Positions 1 through 7,464 of a stretch of DNA of 20,293 bases are shown one piece after another. The stretch is from Cladosporium sp. IMV 00045. Lineage: Eukaryota > Ascomycota > Dothideomycetes > Cladosporiales > Cladosporiaceae. Positions within the stretch are counted from its first letter, which is position 1. Each line of letters opens with the position of its first letter. The stretch is taken from contig MSJI02000773.1 of the NCBI GenBank assembly GCA_001931905.2, positions 1-20,293 of the forward strand, read 5' to 3'. The notes under the pieces are model-generated. The model was not told the origin of the DNA and ran no database searches. It worked only from the letters and a program-made list of their open reading frames with translations. A program made the translations under genes and the position numbers.

Positions 1-461
1 ACCAGGAAGCCAGTTCAGGAAAGTGCGTATGCACCGAATGCGGCTCGAGCGCACCTGCAGCCTGTGAGAGTGTTTTAGCAGGCTGAAGCGCTGGAAGGGA
101 AAACGGAGAGTCCGCTACGTACCACGAAGGCGTACAAGATGCCGATCGCTATCCAGAAGCTGCCCCACAAAGTATTGATGACCGTGACCAGCGTGTCGCG
201 CGCCTGGAAACCATAGATACCGGCTATGAATTGCGCCAGACCTCCGAAGATCCCCACGAAGGGGAAAAAAATCGTGGGTGACTCCGGGCCACCCCACCAG
301 TCGGCGATGTAGCTGCTGGTGATCCAAGTCGAGCCCGCGAAGCCTGCCAGACCAAGGGCGGCTGGCGGTGCGATTGGTTTGAGGAAGATTTGGACGTTTG
401 GCGTCGACTGCAGGATGTCCTGTCGCTTGTCGTCGTGTCTAGCACCGCTTTCCACGGACAT
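1..461 (-). CDS. GPR1/FUN34/YaaH (AceTr) family membrane protein, 5' part of gene
   Basis: Multi-pass plasma-membrane protein of the acetate/ammonium-export-associated GPR1/FUN34/YaaH family, which normally has six membrane segments and about 220-300 residues. Exon 1 runs 461 to 123 (113 codons) from an ATG in CAACATGTCC. It has a hydrophilic N-terminus of about 30 residues, then the family start PIAPPAALGLAGF, where most members have NPAPLGL. Hydrophobic segments lie near residues 33-53, 62-82 and 91-112. A 61-nt intron (122-62) has donor GTACGT, branch TGCTAAAAC and acceptor CAG. Splicing is phase 0 into AAGALEPHSV and FPELASW, which fits the family. Reading through the intron instead gives a stop at 75. 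The gene continues past base 1, so the C-terminal half is unseen. Family call is firm; substrate is not known. Confidence 0.85.
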
Positions 462-1749
462 GTTGACTAATCGTCGAATTAGAGCAGAGTCACAGAGAGC
501 TAAGTACCTACGGAAGTTGGGTAGGGAAGCTCAAGATTCTTAACCCCAAAGATAATGCAAGTGTGGGCAACAATGCCGGGCACTTCCTCTATTAATGCGC
601 GGTAACTATGCTTCTATGCCAGATAGCATGACATCAACGGTAAGAACGGATCTTACCATCGTAAGGACTACGTGTAGATGGTGGGCAAATCATTGCCATG
701 GCTGAAGGTCTTGGAGTTTGCCGTCTTCTCCGTCCCAAGGTGGAAAGGATCTGAATGACGTAACGGTGACTTTACCTTCTATGGAGAGCAGACTGTACCC
801 TGGGTTAGGATACCTTGACGAAGGGAAAGAATGCATGATCGACACACGGGCCGGAGCTTGCTCCACCAACCTTTCACTCGGTCAGCCGCCATCGTGCCCG
901 ATCCGTGTTAGTTTCTTCCTAAGCCGTCATTCATGTGTGCCCTCGAGAGTCAGTTACCACGGCTGGTGCTGACGGATTGCTGTTATTGTTGAAAGAATTG
1001 CTCTGCGCAGATGGCCGCACGAAAGCTCTATCGGCCTCATGGACCGTTATGAGAGGACCCTACGATAAATACTGACAATGGCTCATCAATGCTCCGCCGT
1101 TCCAATGTGATCGACCTCTTCTCATTTTTCGCCTCAGAGACTGGCGAGTTTAGAAGTCTTCCCACCTTAGGCACGGGCACACCTCAGGCACGCTTGACCC
1201 GCTCGATGCCGACGAACTTCTATTACTCACATTGCACGCAACATCGCCCCAAACTAGTTGAAAAAACATATTACTAGGAAGTTACATCATGTTCTATAAT
1301 TCTGCGGTGTCTTTATGTCCTAAAGCGAGCTGGCCAGCGCACTGTCCGGCCTTCTACCGTCGTCGGCTCATCCTTTGCAGCGCTTGGTCAGGCTTATCTA
1401 TCTGACCGTCTCTAGGAGTTTCAAACTCACGCGCTTAATCGCATGCATTGAGCGAACATACTTTGAGAGTTGCATGTGAAAGTGGACGACGCCACCTTGT
1501 AAATTTGATACGCGTGATACGCTAGAGCATATCACAGTATTTTCATTGGGCGTTTCCAATAAATTAACCATTGACTGAAACCCCCGATCTGCCCGAACCT
1601 CCCTGAACGGTCACCGTGTGTGACTTCTTGGAAGTAAACAAGAGGCGGATGTCTGATTGGTGAAGGGATTTCTGGCGATCAAGATTTGGAAGGATTAAGT
1701 TTACTTGCACTGTGATGTCATGGTCAGCTAGACCCGCGAAGACTGAACC
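462..1749. other. Intergenic region between transporter and metallothionein genes
   Basis: About 1.3 kb that should hold the promoter of the transporter gene (on its right) and the 3' flank of the metallothionein gene (left of 1766). The open frames at 718-972 and 1089-1277 show no family resemblance, no splice structure I could justify and no neighbouring support, so they are not called as genes. No RNA gene or repeat was recognised. Confidence 0.5.
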
Positions 1750-1765
1750 TCAACGGCCGTTACCA

Positions 1766-1908
1766 TCAAGGTAGCTAATCATCAAGGTCGCTCTTATCAA
1801 CCAAAGGGTATTTAGGGAAATAGTGTGACATACACCGCAAGAAGTGCACCCGCACTTTCCATTGCAACCGTTGCCGCTACAGCAGGTCTTGCATTCGCAG
1901 CTTGCCAT
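1766..1908 (-). CDS. Copper-type fungal metallothionein, tiny Cys-rich protein
   Basis: Small cytosolic thiolate protein expected to chelate Cu(I) or related metals. The ATG at 1908 sits in AACAAAATGGC. The first 25 codons contain eight Cys spaced as C-x-C-x2-CC-x4-C-x3-C-x-C-x2-C (residues 4, 6, 9, 10, 15, 19, 21, 24), with the Gly/Ser/Asn/Lys filler usual in ascomycete metallothioneins of about 25 residues. After Gly25 comes a strong donor, GTATGT (1833). An acceptor TTAG at 1775 gives a 58-60 nt phase-0 intron and a two-residue last exon ending in TGA at 1768-1766, so the product is about 27 residues. Without splicing, the frame runs to 1750 (52 residues) and gains Cys27 plus a hydrophobic tail unlike the family. 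The open frame upstream to 2019 starts without ATG and is ignored. The acceptor is the least certain part. Confidence 0.75.
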
Positions 1909-3277
1909 TTTGTTGGAGACGGGTTCGATTTGAGCCTGGTTCGTTGAAGGGGTTTGAATGAGATTTAGCTTTCGTCTGTTAAAATTCAATGGAAAGAGAC
2001 TCACTCCGAACAAGAACACGAGCTCCTACTTGTACTATTTGACTTCAAGCAGGAATGGCAGAACTGAGCTGAGCTCACGATGACGCCCAGCGTATCTGCG
2101 GTGTACTGCTCACTTGGCGCAGAGGGTCATCAGACCGGGTCTTCGCGGTCGATACGGGACCATACTGGACGATGGTAGGTTCTATGGCCCGAGCAGTACA
2201 TGCGGGGTTGGCCACGCTGGGACGGGCCCATGAAAGCTGCCAATCAAGATTGGCGGAGTGGCATTTTCAGCCGTCGGGTCCGATGAATATGCCAACAAGA
2301 GGTGGGAACGGCTGGAGGAGAGCGCACACCTTCACGTGGTGTCCGGTGGAAGTGGCTGCGGACATGCAGTGACACCGAGATGCGTTACACAACAGCCAGA
2401 GACGCGATGAGCCGTATTGTAGTCTCGCAAAGCCATCACTTGGCGAACGCTTTTCCATCGATAACTCCCGACAGGACCGCCTACTTCGCCGTGCAGTCGT
2501 CGGAAAAACTCTGAAACGACACGACAGAGCCTGCACGCACCGTATATCAGCAGTTAACACGCCCCCACCGCCGCCGACGCGGCCGCCAACGCCTTCTCAA
2601 CATCGAAAATGAGCAAGAGTCGAAACATACGTGCAGGACGCACAAGTGCGCAACGAGCTTCTCAGCCCTCGCAATAAGGACCATACATAGGCTTATTGAA
2701 TAAGATGACTCACGCCCGAGAAACACCCGTCACGAGCGCCCTATGGGCTCGACCAACCGGATACGACACGACAATCACGGCAGACGTTACTCGTAAGCAC
2801 ACAGCCGCGAACAAATCCGCGGGCCATCTTGCGCGTGAGACAGAAAGAGGCGGACAAGGAGGAACACAATCCGAGGAGATGCAGCAGCCCAGGCAAGCAA
2901 CTTCACGACGCAAGAAAGAAGCGAGCTCATTCGGTGCAATGAGCTCACAGAGACAAGCTTTGCGCAACTGAGGCTGCGACAACAAGGGAAACGCATGTGC
3001 CTTCCACTACGAGTACGGGAGCCTGGCAAGATGGACAAAACAACGCGCACCTTCAGAACTGGAGAATGACCATCCTGTAAGATTCGAAGAGGAGATTAGA
3101 GAAGACGAGGGAAAATAATTAGCAGTTGTGACCGCAAGCAAGAGCCAGTATAGGGCGCTCAGCCCGAATGTCGCCGCTACTTGACCAAGTCGCGATGGCG
3201 AGTCAGATTGAAGGAATGACAACAACGCAACAGCACATATAGAAGACCAAGAAATTGCCTGGGAACAGCGCGGGCCT
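1909..3277. other. Unassigned region upstream of metallothionein
   Basis: The first few hundred bases should be the metallothionein promoter. The rest shows no recognisable gene. Overlapping open frames on both strands at 2172-2560 and 2700-3280 reflect GC-rich sequence rather than a clear coding signal. The base run just before 3278 may belong to a decayed LINE, because a LINE tail lies there, but no LINE protein motif could be read. Confidence 0.4.
2678..3117 (+). pseudogene. Possible decayed coding frame with one internal stop
   Basis: One forward frame stays open from just after a TAA at 2675 to a TAA at 3115-3117, about 146 codons, broken by a single TGA at 2969-2971. The predicted residues are rich in Arg, Gln, Thr and Ala, and the end is acidic (VRFEEEIREDEGK). 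I do not recognise a domain. It ends 160 bases before a LINE 3'-tail relic in the same orientation, so it could be the worn 3' end of a retrotransposon, but the opposite strand is also open here and the signal is weak. Confidence 0.18.
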
Positions 3278-3313
3278 GTCATAAGCTAAATAGCTTGCAT
3301 ACAGTATTAAACA
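3278..3313 (+). mobile_element. LINE 3'-tail relic
   Basis: About 36 bases beginning TGTCATAAGCTA and running through TAGCTTGCATACA match, with a few differences, the last bases before the poly(A) of the minus-strand LINE (complement of about 14199-14233). Sequence upstream does not match that LINE's 3' untranslated region. This is therefore either a very short 5'-truncated insertion or the tail of another LINE subfamily sharing the same terminal motif. No poly(A) remains; the motif is followed by AGTATTAAAC. Confidence 0.6.
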
Positions 3314-3329
3314 GTCTGGCCTTCCAGAC
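3314..3329. repeat. Short perfect hairpin
   Basis: Arms GTCTGG and CCAGAC flank a CCTT loop, directly after the LINE-tail relic. It may be chance or a mark of the old insertion site. There is no T-run, so I do not call it a terminator. Confidence 0.4.
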
Positions 3330-3867
3330 AGCCCAGCTACCGCGTTAGCTGCAGGCACAGTGGGGCTCCTTTGCACTCGACGTACCGAAAAAGAGAAAAG
3401 GAAAGGAAAAGCTCCCCGTATGCTGCTGTGTCTTCTCCCATTTTACGAGCTCAGACAGGATGGACGTCCTCCCAAAGAAATGAGGTGTGAAGCTTCTGCT
3501 TGGTGAAGCCTAATTCGCTGCGGGAACGATCGATTATGCAAGACGTTCGTAAGATGACTGCAACTTTCGCAGCAAACAAAGAAACACAAGCAAGAGCAAC
3601 GTCCAGAGCGCCAGAGGGCCGTATGGCGTAAAAAGCCGTGATCATGACATGAGCTCTGACGCTCATGAACATTTGTACACTTTTCGATAGGATGTCAACT
3701 TTGTACTGAAGGATAAGCAGGGTGAGATGGCCATGAGCAGTCTTGACGGCCGCGGGGTCTCAGCCACGAATGGCTGCCGGCTGCGGCGAGTCGAAGCAGC
3801 CGTCGCGCATGCTGCTGGGATAAGGATACCCAAAGCTGGTGGGTGGAGCAGTGCGGTGAGCGTAGTC
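3330..3867. other. Unassigned region, 3' flank of the hypothetical gene
   Basis: No recognisable gene. A 73-codon minus-strand frame at 3451-3672 lacks family resemblance. The region lies downstream of the spliced hypothetical gene that ends at 3868 and probably holds its 3' untranslated region. Confidence 0.4.
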
Positions 3868-4303
3868 CTAACCTATGAAGGGTGTAGGTGAACTTGAGCG
3901 GGAAGAGACGAAAGCGTTTAGAGCAGACTGGGCGCTGACGTGCGCATTATGGTCCTCCACGGGGGTCTGAGGTGAGGGCCAGCCAGAAGAAGCGGTGACG
4001 ACACAGACGTCGTCGGCGCCGTCGGCTTGCGTGTGAGAGGGCTTGCGGCTGGTCGGAGGCGAGGAGTCCCCTTTTCCAATTCCAGAAGAGGTAAACTGGG
4101 ATAGTCGGTCAGCTCAGCGTTCCTGTACCTGCAGTCTTGAGAGCGACGACGCCTGACGAGGTTGCTCGACTGTTATCGGGTGAACTTACGTAGCATGGTT
4201 TTTGGACGAGGTCGCGGTAATGGGCAAAGCCTATAGCGTGTCGGCCATCGTTGAGTTCCGGCTTCTCCTCCTTTGTGGCAGTGGTCCCTTGTATTCCTAA
4301 AAA
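3868..4303 (-). CDS. Hypothetical spliced gene, last two exons
   Basis: Not recognised, but the exon structure is coherent. One exon, 4303-4190 (38 codons), reads through ELNDGRHAIGFAHYRDL and ends TAC before a perfect GTAAGT donor at 4189. A 94-nt intron contains GCTGAC and ends ATCCCAG at 4096. Splicing is phase 0 into an exon of 75 codons (4095-3868) that is Ser/Pro/Thr-rich, passes through DDVCVVTASSGWPSPQTP and ends at TAG. The upstream acceptor CAG at 4306-4304 defines the left edge of the first exon; earlier exons and the start codon were not found. They may include the open stretch at 4344-4607. The Ser/Pro-rich C-terminus looks disordered. No function is proposed. Confidence 0.45.
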
Positions 4304-4343
4304 CTGAAGTAGCCGGCGTCATTGGATTTCTGAGGAGGGGCGC

Positions 4344-4607
4344 TCAAAAGGCCACCACTGCGCCCAAGCCTGTCCTGGGCAGTGAACAACGCGGCGGAAA
4401 GCGAGGGGCCAAAGTCGTAACTCCCACGAGGTTGTTGGGTGGCTGCGTGTGACCAGTGGGTAAAACGTTGTTCCTCTTCGGCTTGGACTTGAGCTTGGTC
4501 GAACCATCGTTCGGGTTTCGAGGATCGTTGTCGTACTCGGCAGCGACCTCAGACGTATTCTTCCAGTGATCCAACACGAACTGAGGCTCTTGTGTCACAT
4601 GCCTTCT
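4344..4607 (-). other. Open extension in frame with the F-box stop
   Basis: Directly after the TAG that ends the F-box frame (4610-4608), the same frame stays open for 87 more codons until TGA. The predicted residues (QFVLDHWKNTSEVAAEYDND and on) have an ordinary protein-like composition at first and turn Pro/Arg-rich later. It has no ATG of its own near the start. It could be an ancestral C-terminus cut off by a nonsense mutation, an upstream exon of the spliced gene to its left, or chance. Confidence 0.3.
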
Positions 4608-6245
4608 CTATCCATATGCCGGTTCTTTCCACCAATATTCGCTTGGCAGAATTTCATCTTTCTGTTGCCTGTCTACCCGGTTTCTTCTGCCCCCCAACCA
4701 GATAATCTCCAAGTCCCTGAATTCCCGTTCTAAAAAATTTAATCGGATATGACTCCATTGCACCTCGGTCGCACGACTCCATCCATGAGGGTTTGCACTC
4801 CGAACATCGACAACATTGAGCATGCCGGAAATCTCGACGCCTGTTAATGCAAGTGTTTGGCCGCCCCAGCGGGCTAATTCTGTATGATCGTCTCCGCAAA
4901 GGCAGTCCAGCAAATGAAGATCGCGAAGTGTTGCAGCATGCTCGAACAAAAATGTCTTTAGCTCCTGTGCGGTAAAGATCCAACGGCGTAGGCTGAGCGA
5001 TTGGAGTCGCGGTATGTGTAAAGGCATCAAGGTAGAGCGAAAGAAGTCGAAGTGAACGTCATGGTCCACTCTCGGGACCTCGCGCGTTCCGCCCCAGAAC
5101 AGATAGACCATGTGAACCATCAGCGAGCTTAGTTGAGGCGCCGATGATCCCAAGGACCGGTGGATCTGGGCATGCATTTGGTCTTCTTCCGAGCGCTTGC
5201 CGCTATAACAAAGCACGAGGCGAAGATGCTTCAGTCGGCTCAGAATTTGACCAATTTTGGAGTTCGAGCCGAGGGAAACGTTTTCCAGTGAACTGAGATC
5301 CAGGTACCGGGGGTTTTGCGGGTAATATGGATCGGCCAGCTCACTGGCGTCTTCGCCGGTATATTCGAACTGGTGTGATGGTCCGATGACCAAACTCTCT
5401 ATATGCGTCTCTAGATGCTCCGCGAGGACATCTAGTATGGAGAACAAGCAGCCTCCTGGCACGCCGGTCAGTCCACCGCCTCCGACGTGCTGCGGCTCCA
5501 GCGTCCTGCCGAAGAGTCGCTGGCAGCAGACATCGTAGCTCTCGCCCTTTCGGGCTAAACTGCGGTAATCGGTGAACACTATACTGCGGAGCATCGGAAA
5601 TCTGGTAAATGCTGCTACCAAAATGGTCATGTCGATGCCTTCCTTTCGTATCCACTGCTGGTCGGCAAAGCGCTGCCTGTAGTCGGCGAAGGTCGTGCTG
5701 CATCCGACGAGGAAGGCTTCCTTGGCGGTCAGGGATGGTTCTGCAGAGTCGTACGAACTCTTGCTCGTGACATGCGTATCCGCTAATGCACCATCCCAAA
5801 TACTTGAATCCTGCCGCTCGCCGCATGCGCTTTTGCAGAAAGTACTTATCTTCTCTCGCGCGTGTTGGACAGAATCTTGTCGCTTTGACCACTCCGGATT
5901 TTCCAGCTCTCTCGGCGCACGTTCGTAATCTTCAACGTATTGATCCCAACTTGCCGCGGTTGCCTCGGAGTAGACACTGCTGTCGTACACTAGCTCGGTC
6001 ACGTGAAGCCGGAAGTAGGGATGTTGAAGTATTTCGCAGAGCTTTGAGATAGCTCCGAGGCGCCGAGCGAAAACGCCTTTTGGTATGAGATGAGGAGAGC
6101 TGAGAACTTTGAATGCGCGGCTCACAAGGCGACAATTGGCGATGTCGCTTGGGGCCTGGAAAGAAATGTAGGAAAAGACATGCCCGAGAAGCTCAGGGGA
6201 AAGCCTGTTGATGGCACTCGCGTTCTGTAACGGCATCTTGTGCAT
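4608..6245 (-). CDS. F-box protein
   Basis: Probable substrate-recognition subunit of an SCF (Skp1-cullin-F-box) ubiquitin ligase. It is a single exon of 545 residues from the ATG at 6245; a second ATG lies three codons on, at 6236. The frame extends upstream to 6284 only through a GTG. The F-box lies at about residues 12-53: NRLSPELLGHVFSYI, then a CRLVSRAF-type second half and the helix ending near SSPHL. The rest has scattered Leu-rich stretches (for example LRSIVFTDYR, LKHLRLVLCY and LQSLSLRRW) resembling the irregular repeats that follow many fungal F-boxes, but no regular LRR array can be drawn. The C-terminus ends WWKEPAYG at TAG, beyond which the frame stays open. Target unknown. Confidence 0.85.
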   Translation of the reverse strand: MHKMPLQNASAINRLSPELLGHVFSYISFQAPSDIANCRLVSRAFKVLSSPHLIPKGVFARRLGAISKLCEILQHPYFRLHVTELVYDSSVYSEATAASWDQYVEDYERAPRELENPEWSKRQDSVQHAREKISTFCKSACGERQDSSIWDGALADTHVTSKSSYDSAEPSLTAKEAFLVGCSTTFADYRQRFADQQWIRKEGIDMTILVAAFTRFPMLRSIVFTDYRSLARKGESYDVCCQRLFGRTLEPQHVGGGGLTGVPGGCLFSILDVLAEHLETHIESLVIGPSHQFEYTGEDASELADPYYPQNPRYLDLSSLENVSLGSNSKIGQILSRLKHLRLVLCYSGKRSEEDQMHAQIHRSLGSSAPQLSSLMVHMVYLFWGGTREVPRVDHDVHFDFFRSTLMPLHIPRLQSLSLRRWIFTAQELKTFLFEHAATLRDLHLLDCLCGDDHTELARWGGQTLALTGVEISGMLNVVDVRSANPHGWSRATEVQWSHIRLNFLEREFRDLEIIWLGGRRNRVDRQQKDEILPSEYWWKEPAYG

Positions 6246-6405
6246 CGACCGTTGAGTGTTCCGTGGGTAGGTACTGCTCTCCACAACGATATGTTATCTG
6301 GAAGATCGGTTGGATCTAATCTAGCAAGGGCGTGGCGTCAGCTAAGAGACGAAAGATGCAGAACTGGCCTTGAGAACGTTGCGAGTTCTTCTGATTTCTA
6401 ACAGA

Positions 6406-6789
6406 TCAAGGTCTAGGAGGAATTATCGAGGTTCGGAGATGGGTTATATTGCTTGCTGCTTGCGGCTTGCGGAGGGCCTGCCGAAGAGGCCCGGCATGGG
6501 CTTCGTCTGTTGAAGCTAACGCCATTCCAAGCGTGCATCCTCGAATTCGGAAGATTCTCCGGGTGATTATCCACGTGGTCTCAAATGGTTGATGGATGCT
6601 CGTTCGAGATTCATAGTGTCCGATCGATTCCCGACATGTGCACGTCCATTGCTTGTGCTTTCGGGAGGAAAAATCACTATAGTTAACGGAGTCTTTGGAG
6701 TTCTCGCTTACGGATTGATCTGATGCCGGTTCTCGATGCGACATCGTCATGATGTGTGTACGTAACTTATTAGTGATGTCGGAGTCCAT
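6406..6789 (-). CDS. Small hypothetical protein
   Basis: An uninterrupted 127-codon frame from an ATG in a good context (CCAACCATGGAC) to a stop at 6406. The product is hydrophilic and Ser/Thr/Arg/His-rich, with a CTC pair near the middle. It has no signal peptide, membrane segment or domain that I recognise. It lies between the F-box gene and the Zn2Cys6 regulator, on the same strand. It could be a real orphan gene, one exon of a larger gene, or chance. Confidence 0.3.
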   Translation of the reverse strand: MDSDITNKLRTHIMTMSHREPASDQSVSENSKDSVNYSDFSSRKHKQWTCTCRESIGHYESRTSIHQPFETTWIITRRIFRIRGCTLGMALASTDEAHAGPLRQALRKPQAASNITHLRTSIIPPRP

Positions 6790-7464
6790 GGTTGGAGAAT
6801 CAATATGACGTTTTATGATGCATGCCAATTTTGCGCGTTAGGACACGCGTGTGGAGAAGTGCTTCGTGACGCCGGGCAGGGTATGAAATGCTCAGTAAAT
6901 AGTTGGGCAGGTAAGCCGAATCCACCTGCAAAATTCGCTCTGAATCTCACACGTAGCTCGAACTAGTCATCGAATCTGTCTTAGGTCAGCCGTAGTGAAC
7001 CTTTTCTTTTGCTGTTTGCATCTACACCTACGGCCCGACGCCCGCCCGTGACACCGCGCAGCCGCGCAGCCGCGCATACAGTAAACTCGATGCGTATAAG
7101 CGGAGAGCGAAGGAGGTAGCCTTGCGGAAATCTTGGATTTGACGACTGTAATCCTGCCGGCTACTGCAAGTGGAAGGTGTCGGCGAGATGGGTAAAGCGG
7201 TATGCATCCCCAGTACTGGCGGCGCCCAGCCTATACACCTACAGGAAAATACAGAAGGGAAGGGAGGGGAAATATGAATAGTTGATCCCACGTTGTAGAC
7301 TTTAGGGGTTGCTTGATTGAGCTAGATGCGGTGAGATAATTGAAGAGATGGCCAGGCTTGCCATAAGCTAGAACGCTGGGGCAGAGATAAGGATCACAGT
7401 ATTAATAAAATACGCATCCGTTCAGGCAAGATAACACTCTTGAGCCCTGCCGCAGTTCCAGCAC
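6790..7464. other. Intergenic, 3' flank of the Zn2Cys6 gene
   Basis: No gene recognised. It contains a short GC-rich direct repeat, GCAGCCGC, at about 7058-7074. At 7361-7404, CATAAGCTAG and CAGTATTAA echo the LINE-tail motif, but with different spacing. The frame at 7028-7291 begins with GTG and has no support. Confidence 0.4.

Noticed and set aside
7361..7404. Another LINE-tail copy
   Set aside because: Only CATAAGCTAG and CAGTATTAA agree, with different spacing; too weak to call.
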